A DNA stretch of 64,000 nucleotides from Azotobacter beijerinckii. Its GTDB lineage: Bacteria > Pseudomonadota > Gammaproteobacteria > Pseudomonadales > Pseudomonadaceae. The notes beneath the pieces are model-generated. The model saw nothing but the letters and a program-made list of their open reading frames with translations. It was not told where the DNA came from and made no database searches. The translations under genes were made by a program, and so were the position numbers. The stretch lies in the NCBI RefSeq assembly GCF_900110885.1, contig NZ_FOFJ01000012.1, forward strand, positions 1 through 64,000, written 5' to 3'. Positions 52,723-62,456 of the stretch are shown here, piece by piece (the stretch's first letter is position 1; each line of letters begins with the position of its first letter).

Positions 52723-55170
52723 TCAGCGGACCTGGCCTTCGTGCAGGCGCAGCGCTTCCGGGGCGAAGTCGTCGACGTCGATGACCCGTCGCCGGGCCTC
52801 TTCCGCGGCCTGCAGGGCGGCGGCCTCGGCGCTGTCCAGCACCCCGGCGGCCAGCGCCGCAGCGATCGGGTCGGTACCGGGCGCCGGGTGCAACTGGCCG
52901 CCGCGGAGCGCCGTGCGCAGTTTCCGGGCGCTGGCCTGGCTGGCGGTGAGCCGCTTGAAGGCCTGGCGGAGGGCGCCGAGCGGCTGGTCGGGGGATTGCG
53001 GGCGGTAACAGCCGTCGAGCAGGGACGCCAGGGCTGGGTCGTCCTCGGGACGGCCGAGGATCTCGGCGATCTGCGCATCCAGCCGGTCGGAGGGGCCCCG
53101 GTGGCGGCGGCCGAGGGGAAATACCAGGGCGTGTAGCAGCAGACCGAGCGGGCGGCCGGGGAAGTTGGCGAGAAGACCGGCCAGGGCTTCCTCGGCCCGG
53201 GCCAGGGACTCCTCCAGGGCCCAGGCGAGCAGCGCATGCTGTTCCCGGGGGCAGCCCTGGTCGTGGTAGCGCTTGAGCGCGGCCGAGCCCAGATAGAGGT
53301 GGCTCAGCGCGTCGGCCAGGCGCGCCGAGAGACGCTCGCGGCGCTTCAGGTCGCCGCCGAGCCGCAGCAGGCAGAGGTCGGCGAGCAGGGCGAAGGCCGC
53401 GGCCAGGCGGTTCAGGGCGCGGAAATAGCGGCGACTCGCCGCATCGCCCGGGGTCCGGTCGAGCCGGCCGCCACCGAGGCCGAGCAGCAGGGTGCTGGCG
53501 GCATTGCCGACGGCGTGGCCGAGGTGTTCGAGCAGCACGGTATCGAACTCCTCCAGTGCTCCGGGCTGCTCCGCACGGCCGGCGAGGGTCATTTCCCGCA
53601 GCAGGTAGGGATGGCAGCGGACCGCCCCCTGGCCGAAGATCATCAGGTTGCGGGTGAGGATGTTGGCGCCTTCCACGGTGATGAAGATCGGCGTGCTCTG
53701 CCAGAGGCGCGCCAGGTAGTTGTTCGGGCCCATGGCGATGGCCTTGCCGCCGTGGATGTCCATGGCATGGGCGATACATTCGCGGGCGCGCTCGGTCAAC
53801 TGGTACTTGAGGATGGCCGAGAGCACCGCGGGCCGCTCGCCGAGGTCCACCGCCTGGGCGGTGAGCAGGCGCGCGCTGTCCATCAGCCAGGCGTTGCCGC
53901 CGATCCGCGCCAGGGCCTCCTGGATACCCTCGAAGCTGGCCAGCGGCATGCCGAATTGCTCGCGGACCCGCGCATAGCGCCCGCTGACGTAGCTGCAGCC
54001 CTTGGCCACACTGGCGCCGACCGCCGGCAGGGAGATCGAGCGGCCCACCGACAGGCACTCCATGAGCATCGGCCAGCCCTTGCCGATCATTTCCCGGCCT
54101 CCGATGAGGTTGTCCAGCGGCACGAACACGTCCCGGCCGGCGTTCGGCCCGTTCATGAAGGCGGCGTCGAGCGGCAGGTGGCGGCGGCCGATCTCGACAC
54201 CGGGCGTATCGGTAGGGATCAGCGCCAGGCTGATGCCCAGTTCCTCCCGGTCGCCGAGCAGGTGCTCGGGGTCGTAGGTCTTGAAGGCCAGGCCGAGCAG
54301 GGTGGCCACCGGGCCGAGGGTGATGTAGCGCTTCTCCCAGTTCAGGCGCAGGCCGAGCACCTCCTCGCCCTGCCACGGGCCGCGGCAGATCACGCCGCTG
54401 TCGGGCATGGCGCCGGCATCGGAGCCGGCATAGGGGCCGGTCAGGGCGAAGCAGGGGATCTCCCGGCCCTCGGCCAGGCGCGGCAGGTAGTGCTGGCGCT
54501 GCGCCTCGCTGCCGTAGCGCAGCAGCAGTTCCGCCGGGCCGAGGGAGTTGGGCACCATCACCGTCGAGGCCAGATCGCCGCTGCGGGTGGCCAGCTTCGT
54601 CACGATCTGCGAATGGGCGTGGGCGGAGAAACCCTTGCCGCCGTACTCCTTGGGAATGATCAGGGCGAAGAAGCCCTGCGCCTTGATGAACGCCCAGGCC
54701 TCGGGCGGCAGGTCGAGGCGCTGGCCGATCTCCCAGTCGCTGACCATGGCGCAGAGCTCCTCGACGGGGCCCTCGAGAAAGGCCTGCTCTTCCGCCGCGA
54801 GGCTGGGTTTCGGGTAGCTCAGCAGTTTGTCCCAGTCCGGCCTGCCGCCGAACAGCTCGCCGTCCCACCATACGCTGCCGGCCTCGATGGCGTTGCGCTC
54901 GGTGCCGGAGAGCGGCGGCAGGGTCTTGCCCAGCCAGGCCAGCGCTGGGGCGCTGAGATGGCGCCGGCGCAGGTGCGGCAGGAGCAGCGGCAGGGCGACC
55001 GTCAGCCAGGGCAACCAGAGCAGGACCAGCAGCCAGCCGGGCGCGTCGCCGGACAGGCCCATGGCGATCAGGTACAGGGCGAGCAGCGCCAGGGCGGGCA
55101 GCGCCGGCGTGCGCAGGTGGGCCAGCACGACCAGACCGACGGCCAGCAGCAGAAGCCAGGCGAGCAACAT
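52723..55170 (-). CDS. fadE: Long acyl-CoA dehydrogenase, FadE type
   Basis: The protein has 815 residues, the length of E. coli FadE-like enzymes. Two N-terminal hydrophobic segments ('LLLLAVGLVVLAHL', 'WLLVLLWLPWLTVALPLLL') anchor it. Then the ACAD core: 'FFALIIPKEYGGKGFSAHAH', 'CFALTGPYAGSDAGAMPDSG', 'GREMIGKGWPMLMECLSVGR', 'AMDIHGGKAIAMGPNNYLAR' and 'IFITVEGANILTRNLMIFG'. It performs the first step of beta-oxidation and hands electrons to ETF (etfBA at the left edge). Start ATG 55170 fits the AGGAAGG spacing better than the ATG six bases upstream. Confidence 0.94.
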   Translation of the reverse strand: MLLAWLLLLAVGLVVLAHLRTPALPALALLALYLIAMGLSGDAPGWLLVLLWLPWLTVALPLLLPHLRRRHLSAPALAWLGKTLPPLSGTERNAIEAGSVWWDGELFGGRPDWDKLLSYPKPSLAAEEQAFLEGPVEELCAMVSDWEIGQRLDLPPEAWAFIKAQGFFALIIPKEYGGKGFSAHAHSQIVTKLATRSGDLASTVMVPNSLGPAELLLRYGSEAQRQHYLPRLAEGREIPCFALTGPYAGSDAGAMPDSGVICRGPWQGEEVLGLRLNWEKRYITLGPVATLLGLAFKTYDPEHLLGDREELGISLALIPTDTPGVEIGRRHLPLDAAFMNGPNAGRDVFVPLDNLIGGREMIGKGWPMLMECLSVGRSISLPAVGASVAKGCSYVSGRYARVREQFGMPLASFEGIQEALARIGGNAWLMDSARLLTAQAVDLGERPAVLSAILKYQLTERARECIAHAMDIHGGKAIAMGPNNYLARLWQSTPIFITVEGANILTRNLMIFGQGAVRCHPYLLREMTLAGRAEQPGALEEFDTVLLEHLGHAVGNAASTLLLGLGGGRLDRTPGDAASRRYFRALNRLAAAFALLADLCLLRLGGDLKRRERLSARLADALSHLYLGSAALKRYHDQGCPREQHALLAWALEESLARAEEALAGLLANFPGRPLGLLLHALVFPLGRRHRGPSDRLDAQIAEILGRPEDDPALASLLDGCYRPQSPDQPLGALRQAFKRLTASQASARKLRTALRGGQLHPAPGTDPIAAALAAGVLDSAEAAALQAAEEARRRVIDVDDFAPEALRLHEGQVR

Positions 55171-55364
55171 GGGCATCCTTCCTGAGTGGCGGTGCAGGCC
55201 GGCACACGGGCCTGCCGGAAAGCGCGACTCACCTGAGGATAGCCGAGTACGGACGGGCGAAATTGCGGCGGGTCGGCACGAGCCTTGCGGGAGCAGCGGT
55301 TGCAATCGGGGCGCCATGCCCCCATATGCCGCTTTCCCCCGATCAGATCCGTGCGCCTATTCCC

Positions 55365-56297
55365 ATGAGTTCCGCCCTGTCCATCCGGCAGCTGACCAAG
55401 ACCTACGCCAACGGCTTCCAGGCCCTCAAGGGCATCGACCTGGAGGTAGCCGAAGGCGATTTCTTCGCCCTGCTCGGCCCCAACGGGGCCGGCAAATCCA
55501 CCACTATCGGCATTCTCTCGACCCTGGTGAACAAGACCGGCGGCAGCGTGCAGGTGTTCGGCCACGACCTCGACCGCGACCCGGCCGGACTCAAGCGCTG
55601 CCTCGGCGTGGTGCCGCAGGAGTTCAACTTCAACCAGTTCGAGAAGACCCTCGACATCGTCGTCACCCAGGCCGGCTATTACGGCATTCCGGCGCGCATC
55701 GCCAAGGCCCGCGCCGAGCAGTACCTGACCCAGCTGGGGCTGTGGGAGAAGCGCGACGTGCCGTCGCGGATGCTCTCCGGCGGCATGAAGCGCCGTCTGA
55801 TGATCGCCCGGGCGCTGGTCCACCAGCCGCGCCTGCTGATTCTCGACGAGCCCACCGCCGGGGTGGACATCGAGCTGCGCCGCTCGATGTGGAGCTTTCT
55901 CAGCGAACTCAACCGCCAGGGCATCACCATCATTCTCACCACCCACTACCTGGAGGAGGCCGAGCAGCTCTGCCGCCACATCGGGATCATCGACCACGGG
56001 CGGATCGTCGAGCACACCAGCATGCGCGAGCTGCTCAAGACGCTGCATGTGGAAACCTTCCTGATCGACCTCAAGGAGCCGCAGCTGGTCGAGCCGCAGC
56101 TGGCGGGCTATCCGTCGCGGCTGGTGGACGACCATACCCTGGAGGTGCAGGTGGAGAAGAGCCGCGGCATGACCGCGCTGTTCTCCCAACTGGAGCAGCA
56201 GGGCATCGAGGTGCTCAGCCTGCGCAACAAGACCAATCGCCTGGAGGAGCTGTTCGTGTCCCTGGTGGAAAGGAATCTCGACGGGGTGGCGCCATGA
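55365..56297 (+). CDS. ABC-2 type exporter ATP-binding protein
   Basis: The protein has 310 residues. Walker A 'LLGPNGAGKSTTIGIL', Q loop 'GVVPQEFNFNQFE', signature 'MLSGGMKRRLMIARAL', Walker B 'LLILDEPTAGVD' and 'TTHYLEEAEQLC'. The C-terminal 80 residues are an accessory domain. Resembles the YadG/PA2812 group, paired with a DrrB/YadH-like permease. The stop overlaps the permease start by four bases (ATGA). Substrate unknown. Confidence 0.93.
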   Translation: MSSALSIRQLTKTYANGFQALKGIDLEVAEGDFFALLGPNGAGKSTTIGILSTLVNKTGGSVQVFGHDLDRDPAGLKRCLGVVPQEFNFNQFEKTLDIVVTQAGYYGIPARIAKARAEQYLTQLGLWEKRDVPSRMLSGGMKRRLMIARALVHQPRLLILDEPTAGVDIELRRSMWSFLSELNRQGITIILTTHYLEEAEQLCRHIGIIDHGRIVEHTSMRELLKTLHVETFLIDLKEPQLVEPQLAGYPSRLVDDHTLEVQVEKSRGMTALFSQLEQQGIEVLSLRNKTNRLEELFVSLVERNLDGVAP

Positions 56298-57073
56298 GTC
56301 TGGAACTGCGTGCCAACCTGGTCGCTCTGCAGACCATCGTCGCCCGCGAGGTGCACCGCTTCCTGCGCATCTGGCCGCAGACCCTGCTGCCGCCGGCGAT
56401 CACCATGGTGCTGTACTTCGTGATCTTCGGGAACCTGATCGGCGGGCGCATCGGCGAGATGGGCGGCTTTCCCTACATGGACTACATCGTGCCCGGGCTG
56501 ATCATGATGGCGGTGATCACCAACGCCTACGGCAACGTGGTGTCGAGCTTCTTCGGCAGCAAGTTCCACCGTTCGGTGGAGGAGCTGATGGTGGCACCGC
56601 TCTCGCCGCACACCATCCTCGTCGGCTACGTCCTGGGCGGGGTACTGCGCGGCCTGGCGGTGGGAACGATCGTTACCCTGCTGTCGCTGTTCTTCGCCAA
56701 CCTGCAGGTGCACCATCTGGGGCTGATCGTGCTGGTGGTGCTGCTGACCTCCACGATCTTCTCCCTCGGCGGCTTCGTCAACGCGGTGTTCGCGCGCAAC
56801 TTCGACGACATCTCGATCATCCCGACCTTCGTCCTGACGCCCCTGACCTACCTCGGCGGGGTGTTCTACTCGATCGACCTGCTGCCGCCGTTCTGGCAGG
56901 CGGTGTCGCTGGGCAATCCGATCCTGCACATGGTCAATGCCTTCCGTTACGGCATCCTCGGCGTCTCCGACATCGGCATCGGCACCGCCATCGCCTTCAT
57001 GCTGGTGGCCACCGCACTGCTGTACGCCTACTGCCTGCGCCTACTGGTGAGCGGGCGCGGCATGCGCCAGTAG
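56294..57073 (+). CDS. ABC-2 type exporter permease
   Basis: The protein has 259 residues and six spans. ABC-2 signature: 'TIVAREVHRFLRIWPQTLLP', 'LYFVIFGNLIGGRIGEMGGF', 'DYIVPGLIMMAVITNAYGNV', 'SVEELMVAPLSPHTILVGYV' and 'TFVLTPLTYLGGVFYSIDLL'. YadH/PA2811-like. Works with the ATPase encoded upstream, to which it is translationally coupled. Confidence 0.93.
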   Translation: MSLELRANLVALQTIVAREVHRFLRIWPQTLLPPAITMVLYFVIFGNLIGGRIGEMGGFPYMDYIVPGLIMMAVITNAYGNVVSSFFGSKFHRSVEELMVAPLSPHTILVGYVLGGVLRGLAVGTIVTLLSLFFANLQVHHLGLIVLVVLLTSTIFSLGGFVNAVFARNFDDISIIPTFVLTPLTYLGGVFYSIDLLPPFWQAVSLGNPILHMVNAFRYGILGVSDIGIGTAIAFMLVATALLYAYCLRLLVSGRGMRQ

Positions 57074-57104
57074 GGTGGGTTGGAGCGCCGCTCGTAACCC
57101 ACCG
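57072..57104. repeat. REP-like palindrome between the ABC permease and copS genes
   Basis: GTGGGTT (57075-57081) and AACCCAC (57096-57102) enclose GAGC-gcc-GCTC. This GGTGGGTT...AACCCACC layout is a widespread dispersed bacterial palindrome. It sits right after the permease stop, between convergent genes, where it can act as a terminator. Confidence 0.6.
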
Positions 57105-57121
57105 CACGGCCCCTTCAGGCA

Positions 57122-58435
57122 TTACGCGGGAAACTCGAGGATGAAGCGCGTCCAGCCCTCGACCGACTCGCAGCGGATCTCCCCGCCGTGGGCGCGGACG
57201 ATCGAGCGGATCAGGGCGAGGCCCAGGCCGGCGTGTTCGCCGCGGCCCTCGCGCCTTGCCGGATCGGCCCGGTAGAAGCGGTCGAACAGTTTCGGCAGTT
57301 GTTCTGCCGGTATGGCCGGGCCGCTGTTGCCGACCTCGAGGCGCAGGCAGTCTGCAGTGCTCGTTACCTCCAGGCGGATCGTGCCCCCCGCGGGGGTGAA
57401 GCGCAGGGCGTTGTCCAGCAGGTTGGACAGCGCCCGCCGCAGCATGCCGCGATCGGCCGCCAGCCGCGCCTCGCCGCGGCGCTCCAGGCGCACCTCGGCG
57501 TCCTCGGCGAGCGGCGCGAAGTAGTCGAGCAGGGCATCGAGCTCCACGCCGAGTTCCAGGGGCTCGCGGCTCGGCAGCAGCAGGCCGTGGTCCGCCTTGG
57601 CCAGCAGCAGCATATCGGCGACCATCTGCGCCAACCGCTGCAGCTCCTCCAGGTTGGAGTGCAGGGTTTCGCGGTAGTCCTCCAGGGCGCGCGGCCGGGC
57701 GAGGATCACCTGGGTCTGGGTCAGCAGGTTGGACAGCGGCGTGCGCAGCTCGTGGGCGATATCCCCGGAGAAGGCCGAGAGCCGGGCGAAGGCGTCCTCC
57801 AGCCGCGCCAGCATGGCGTTGAAGGCCTGCGCCAACTCGGCCAGCTCGGCGGGCTGGCGCGCCTCCTCCAGGCGAGTGGTCAGCGAACTGGCGGAGATCC
57901 CCGCCGCCACCTCGCCCATCTGTCGCAGCGGGCGCAGGCTGCGGCGCACCCCCCAGGCGCCGAGCAGGGCGGTGGCCAGGGCGGACAGCCCGACGCCGAG
58001 CCAGATCAGCCGCTGCATGTCGTCGAGAAAATGCCGGTGGTGGGCGATGTTGAGATGCAGGGTCAGCCGCGCCCCGTTGGCGCGCCGCGGCTCCAGGGAC
58101 GCCTCCAGGCTGCGGTAGGCCGCCGGGTCGCGGCGCTCGGGGCGGCTGTCGAACCAGACGAGGCCGTCGCTGCCGGCGATGCGCAGGGCCAGTTCCGGGT
58201 GCAGGGCCAACTCTTCCTGCACCGCGGGCAGGCGGCCTGGCAGATCCGCCCCGTCGGCGACGCCGTCGAGCAGGTTGCGCAGCACCGTCAGTTCGCCCTG
58301 CAACTGCTGGTAATCGAGTTCGGCGAAATGCGCCTCGCTGGCCTGGTTGAAGAGGGCACCGGCGAGCAGCGAGACGGCCGCGCTGCAGGCGGCGAACAGC
58401 AGGCTCAGGCGGGCGCCGAGGGACAGCGGCCTCAT
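57122..58435 (-). CDS. copS: Heavy-metal (copper) sensor histidine kinase CopS
   Basis: The protein has 437 residues. Spans at about 8-30 and 142-162 enclose a periplasmic loop with His36 ('SEAHFAEL') and a His cluster at 132-135 ('NIAHHRHF'), placed like the copper-binding His residues described for P. aeruginosa CopS. Then HAMP, HisKA with His228 ('[13 protein letters not shown]') and ATPase ('NLLDNALRF', '[13 protein letters not shown]'). The start overlaps the copR stop by four bases. Copper is inferred from family and gene order. Confidence 0.88.
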   Translation of the reverse strand: MRPLSLGARLSLLFAACSAAVSLLAGALFNQASEAHFAELDYQQLQGELTVLRNLLDGVADGADLPGRLPAVQEELALHPELALRIAGSDGLVWFDSRPERRDPAAYRSLEASLEPRRANGARLTLHLNIAHHRHFLDDMQRLIWLGVGLSALATALLGAWGVRRSLRPLRQMGEVAAGISASSLTTRLEEARQPAELAELAQAFNAMLARLEDAFARLSAFSGDIAHELRTPLSNLLTQTQVILARPRALEDYRETLHSNLEELQRLAQMVADMLLLAKADHGLLLPSREPLELGVELDALLDYFAPLAEDAEVRLERRGEARLAADRGMLRRALSNLLDNALRFTPAGGTIRLEVTSTADCLRLEVGNSGPAIPAEQLPKLFDRFYRADPARREGRGEHAGLGLALIRSIVRAHGGEIRCESVEGWTRFILEFPA

Positions 58436-59115
58436 GGCGCGGCGCGCACTTCGAGGACGTAGCCCAGGCCGCGCACGGTATGGATCAGCGGCGGGGCGAA
58501 GTCGTCGTCGATTTTCGTGCGCAGGCGGCGGATGGCCACCTCGACGACGTTGGTCCCGCTGTCGAAGTGCATGTCCCAGACCTCGGCGGCGATCAGCGAC
58601 TTGGGCAGCACCTCGCCCCGGCGGCGCAGCAGCAACTCGAGCAGGGCGAACTCCTGGGGCGTCAGGTCGATGCGCCGGCCGCCGCGGCGGACCCGCCGGC
58701 GCAGCAGGTCGAGCTCCAGGTCGGCGGCCTGCAGGAAGGTCTCCGCGGCGGTGGTCTGGCCACGGCGCAGCAGGGTGCGCACCCGCGCCAGCAGTTCGGC
58801 GAAGGCGAAGGGCTTGACCAGATAGTCGTCGGCGCCCAGCTCCAGGCCGTGCACCCGGTCTTCCACCGCATCGCGGGCGGTGAGAAACAGCACCGGCATG
58901 TCCCGACCCGCCTGGCGCAGGCTGTGCAGGATCTGCCAGCCGTCGCGGCCGGGCAGCATCACGTCGAGGATCAACAGGTCGTGGTCGCCCTCCAGCGCCA
59001 GGCGTTCGCCGGTCGTGCCGTCGGCGGCCAGCTCGACGGCGAAGCCGGCCTCGCCGAGGCCCTGCTGCAGGGAGTGGCCGGTCTTGGGTTCGTCTTCGAC
59101 GATCAGCAGTTTCAT
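58432..59115 (-). CDS. copR: OmpR-type response regulator CopR
   Basis: The protein has 227 residues. Receiver: '[18 protein letters not shown]', Asp51 in '[14 protein letters not shown]', 'VLFLTARD' and '[14 protein letters not shown]'. The C-terminal winged helix has '[20 protein letters not shown]', '[20 protein letters not shown]' and '[12 protein letters not shown]', typical of CusR/CopR. Partner kinase copS follows with an ATGA overlap. No copper-efflux genes are in the window, so targets lie elsewhere. Confidence 0.9.
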   Translation of the reverse strand: MKLLIVEDEPKTGHSLQQGLGEAGFAVELAADGTTGERLALEGDHDLLILDVMLPGRDGWQILHSLRQAGRDMPVLFLTARDAVEDRVHGLELGADDYLVKPFAFAELLARVRTLLRRGQTTAAETFLQAADLELDLLRRRVRRGGRRIDLTPQEFALLELLLRRRGEVLPKSLIAAEVWDMHFDSGTNVVEVAIRRLRTKIDDDFAPPLIHTVRGLGYVLEVRAAP

Positions 59116-59272
59116 CGCTGTGTCCGTAATGGCGGGATGTCCTTTATACCGGCTCCGCGCCCGTCCGGCAGCCGCCCGACGTGCCGTCGGCCGGCCCCCT
59201 CGTTCCGGCTGAAAGCCTGCCGGGAAGTCGGTACACTTGCCGCGCTCGATCCCACCCTCAGGTTTCCGCATC

Positions 59273-60103
59273 ATGCCTCCCGCCGCCGAACACTCCCCGC
59301 TGGGCAAGTCCAGCGAATACCTCGACACCTACACGCCGTCCCTGCTGTTCCCCATCCCGCGCGCGCCGAAGTGGGCCGAGCTGGGACTGACGGCGGCGAG
59401 CCTGCCGTACCGCGGGGTGGATGTGTGGAACTGCTACGAGTTGTCCTGGCTGCTGCCCTCGGGCAAGCCGGTGGTGGCCATCGGCGAGTTCGTGATTCCC
59501 GCCGATTCGCCGAACATCGTCGAATCGAAGTCCTTCAAGCTCTACCTCAACTCCCTCAACCAGACGGTGTTCGCCGACTGCGAGACGCTGCGCCAGACCC
59601 TTGCCGCGGACCTTTCCGCCGCGGCCGGCGCGCCGGTGGCGGTGCGTCTGCGCAGCCTGGCCGAGGTGCAGGAAGAAGGCATCGCGGCGCTGCCGGGGCA
59701 GTGCATCGACGAGCTGGAGGTGGCCATCGTCCGCTACGGGCAGCCATCTCCCGCGCTGCTGCGCTGCGATCCGAACCGCCGGCTGGAACAGGTGCTGCAC
59801 AGCCATCTGCTCAAGTCCAACTGTCCGGTGACCGGCCAGCCGGACTGGGGCAGCGTGGTGGTGGACTACCGCGGCCCGGCGCTGGACCCTGCCAGCCTGC
59901 TCGCCTATCTGGTGAGCTTCCGCCAGCATGCGGACTTCCACGAGCAGTGCGTCGAGCGCATCTTTCTCGACCTGCTGCATCTGCTCGAGCCGGAGCGGCT
60001 GACCGTCTACGCGCGCTACGTGCGCCGCGGCGGGTTGGACATCAACCCCTGGCGCAGCACCGACGCGGTGGTTGCGGACAACCGGCGGCTGGCGAGGCAG
60101 TGA
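59273..60103 (+). CDS. queF: NADPH-dependent 7-cyano-7-deazaguanine reductase QueF
   Basis: The protein has 276 residues, the two-lobed bimodular type. Nitrile-active Cys in '[20 protein letters not shown]', QueF motif '[17 protein letters not shown]', and C-terminal '[14 protein letters not shown]'. It reduces preQ0 to preQ1 in queuosine biosynthesis. The gene is divergent from copR. Start ATG 59273 ('[16 protein letters not shown]'). Confidence 0.96.
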   Translation: MPPAAEHSPLGKSSEYLDTYTPSLLFPIPRAPKWAELGLTAASLPYRGVDVWNCYELSWLLPSGKPVVAIGEFVIPADSPNIVESKSFKLYLNSLNQTVFADCETLRQTLAADLSAAAGAPVAVRLRSLAEVQEEGIAALPGQCIDELEVAIVRYGQPSPALLRCDPNRRLEQVLHSHLLKSNCPVTGQPDWGSVVVDYRGPALDPASLLAYLVSFRQHADFHEQCVERIFLDLLHLLEPERLTVYARYVRRGGLDINPWRSTDAVVADNRRLARQ

Positions 60104-60111
60104 GGGCGCAC

Positions 60112-60132
60112 GAGCGGGCGCAACGCCCGCTC
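60112..60132. terminator. Hairpin between convergent queF and trkH
   Basis: GAGCGGGCG (60112-60120) and CGCCCGCTC (60124-60132) form a perfect 9-bp stem with loop CAA. It lies after the queF stop and overlaps the trkH stop codon. No T run, so probably a weak bidirectional terminator. Confidence 0.5.
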
Positions 60133-61582
60133 AGTGCTTCCAGAAGCTCGGACTCAGCAGCACCAGCACGGTGATGATCTCCAGGCGGCCGAGCAGCATG
60201 CCGAGCGACAGCAGCCACTTGGCGGTGTCCGGCAGGCTGGCGAAGTTGCCGGCCGGGCCGATGATCGGACCGAGCCCGACGCCGACGTTGCACACCGCGG
60301 TGGCGGCACCGCTCAGTGCGGTGATCATGTCGAGGCCGAGCAGGCTGAGGCCGAGGGCGATCGCGCCGATGGTCACGGTGAAGAAGAACGAGAAGGTGAG
60401 GATCGAGCGGACGATCTCCTCGTCCAGGTTGTGGCCGTTGTACTGCTGCTTGAGCACCGCACGGGGATGGATCAGCTGGCGCATGCTGGCCTTGAGCAGC
60501 ACGTAGGCGACCTGGAAGCGGAAGATCTTCAGTCCGCCGCTGGTGGAGCCCGAGCAGCCGCCGACGAAGGTCAGGTAGAAGAACACCATCACCGCGAAAC
60601 CGCCCCACTGGCTGTAGTCGCCCAGGACGAGGCCGGTGGTGGTGACCACCGACACCACGTTCAGCGTGACGATGCGCAGGGCGTCGAGGAATGCGTGATC
60701 GGAGTGCAGCCAGAGCCAGAGGGCGAACAGCAGGCAGGTGATGCTCAGCATCAGCAGGAAGCCGTGCACCTGGTGGTCTCGCAGCAGAGCCCGGCGGTTG
60801 CCGCGCAGGGTGGACACGTAGAGGGTGAAGGGCAGGCCGCCGAGCAGCATGAAGACCACGGCGACCCAGTGCGCGGCCGGGCCGAACTTGGCCATCGAGG
60901 CATCCGAGGTGGAGAAGCCGCCGGTGGAGATGGTCGACATCGCATGGTTGATGGCATCGAACCAGCCCATTCCCGCCAGGCGGAAGGTCAGGATGCCGAG
61001 CAGGGTGAAGCCGACGTAGATGGCGACGATGTACTTGGCGACCATGTGCGAGCGTGGCATCACCTTTTCCGACCAGTCCGAGGATTCGGTCTGGAACAGC
61101 CGCATGCCGCCGACGCGCAGCAGCGGCAGGATCGCCACCGCCATGCCGATGAAGCCGATGCCGCCCAGCCAGTGCAGCATGGAGCGCCACATCAGCAGGC
61201 CCGGCGAGGCGCTGTCCAGCCCGGACAGTACCGTCGAACCGGTGGTGGTGATGCCGGACATGGCCTCGAAAAAGGCGTCGGTGTAGCTGATGTTCTGCAG
61301 CAGGTTCAGCGGCAGGGCGGCGAAGACGCAGACCACCAGCCAGCTGGTGGTCGTCAGCAGGTACATGTCGCGCGGGCGCAGGTGCACCTGCTCCGGGCGG
61401 CCGGGGAGGATCAGGGCGACCCCGGCGCTGAGGGTGATCATGCTCGCCCAGGTGAAGGACTCGATCTCGTGGCTGTGTTCGTAGATCAGCAGGGTCAGGA
61501 TCGGCAGGACCATGCCGATGGCCAGGGTGATCAGGAAGATGCCGAGAATGAAGCCGATGATGCGCAGGGTCGGCAGAGCCAT
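60131..61582 (-). CDS. trkH: Trk-type potassium uptake protein TrkH
   Basis: The protein has 483 residues with four pseudo-repeats of the K+ channel loop. Filter-like segments: 'SGITTTGSTVL', 'STISTGGFSTSD', 'SVVTTTGLVLGDY' and 'TAVCNVGVGLGP'; 'GGCSGSTSGGLKIFR' follows the third loop. It imports K+ with the NAD-binding TrkA, which is not in this window. ATG 61582. Confidence 0.95.
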   Translation of the reverse strand: MALPTLRIIGFILGIFLITLAIGMVLPILTLLIYEHSHEIESFTWASMITLSAGVALILPGRPEQVHLRPRDMYLLTTTSWLVVCVFAALPLNLLQNISYTDAFFEAMSGITTTGSTVLSGLDSASPGLLMWRSMLHWLGGIGFIGMAVAILPLLRVGGMRLFQTESSDWSEKVMPRSHMVAKYIVAIYVGFTLLGILTFRLAGMGWFDAINHAMSTISTGGFSTSDASMAKFGPAAHWVAVVFMLLGGLPFTLYVSTLRGNRRALLRDHQVHGFLLMLSITCLLFALWLWLHSDHAFLDALRIVTLNVVSVVTTTGLVLGDYSQWGGFAVMVFFYLTFVGGCSGSTSGGLKIFRFQVAYVLLKASMRQLIHPRAVLKQQYNGHNLDEEIVRSILTFSFFFTVTIGAIALGLSLLGLDMITALSGAATAVCNVGVGLGPIIGPAGNFASLPDTAKWLLSLGMLLGRLEIITVLVLLSPSFWKH

Positions 61583-61679
61583 GGGTGGTGCCTGGGCTGG
61601 GAGTTCGAGGCCGGCCATTCTACCCGCGCCGCTTGTACTGTAAACCGCCGGGCGGCGCCGCAGCCTCGCGGGGGGCTTC

Positions 61680-61701
61680 ACAAGCGCATGGCGGCGCTTG
61701 T
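61680..61701. promoter_or_regulatory. Perfect dyad upstream of trkH
   Basis: ACAAGCGC and GCGCTTGT with a 6-nt loop, about 100 bases upstream of the trkH start and 180 upstream of the divergent nitroreductase gene. It could be an operator or a leader hairpin. Confidence 0.3.
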
Positions 61702-61877
61702 CAGGGGCAGGCCGGGCGAAGGGCGTCCGCGGGGCTCCTCTTGTCGTTTCTTCGCGCCGCCTATGGCCTGCCGCCGCTGCAGCCGGATCTGGCTCCGGAA
61801 CGAGTGGCCTGAGCGCGGGGGCAAAGCCCGACGGCTCGGCGTAGAATCGGCCCCATACCACTGCCAAGGAGGTGCCC

Positions 61878-62447
61878 ATGGACGCTCTCGATGCCTTGCT
61901 CAACCGCGTTTCCGTCGCCCGTCTGCGCGATCCGGCGCCGAATGCCGAACAGCGCGAGCGGCTGTTCGCCGCCGCGCTGCGGGCGCCGGATCATGCCCAG
62001 TTGCGGCCCTGGCGTTTCCTGACCGTGGAGGGCGCGGACCGGGAGCGCCTCGGCGAGCTGTTCGCCAGTGCCATCGCCGCCGGGCAGCCGGAGGCCCGCG
62101 AGGAGGTCCTGCAGAAGGCGCGCAGCGCGCCCCTGCGCGCGCCCCTGCTGGTGGTGGTGATCGCCAGTCTGAAGGAGCATCCCCGGGTACCGGACGTGGA
62201 GCAACTGCTCAGCGCCGGTTGCGCCGCCCATGCCCTGTTGCTGGCCGCCCATGCCCAGGGGCTCGGGGCGATGTGGCGGACCGGCGATCCGGCCTACGAT
62301 CCGCGGGTCGCGGCCGGGCTGGGGCTGGCCGGCAACGAGCGGATCGTAGGCTTTCTCTATCTGGGGACGCCGGAGGGCGAATTGCGGGTGCCGCAGCGGC
62401 CCGCGCCGGCCGAGTTCGTCAGCGCCTGGTCGGGCGCCGAGAGCTGA
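61878..62447 (+). CDS. Nitroreductase family protein (YdjA-like)
   Basis: The protein has 189 residues. FMN-binding pattern: 'ALLNRVSVARLRDPAPN', 'ALRAPDHAQLRPWRFLTVEG', 'LLSAGCAAHALLLAAHAQGL' and 'AMWRTGDPAYDPRV', then 'IVGFLYLGTPEGE'. Close in shape to E. coli YdjA, a small FMN oxidoreductase of unclear substrate. ATG 61878 has a strong AAGGAGG. A TAGAAT -10-like box is at 61842-61847. Confidence 0.9.
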   Translation: MDALDALLNRVSVARLRDPAPNAEQRERLFAAALRAPDHAQLRPWRFLTVEGADRERLGELFASAIAAGQPEAREEVLQKARSAPLRAPLLVVVIASLKEHPRVPDVEQLLSAGCAAHALLLAAHAQGLGAMWRTGDPAYDPRVAAGLGLAGNERIVGFLYLGTPEGELRVPQRPAPAEFVSAWSGAES

Positions 62448-62456
62448 GCCGGCGGC

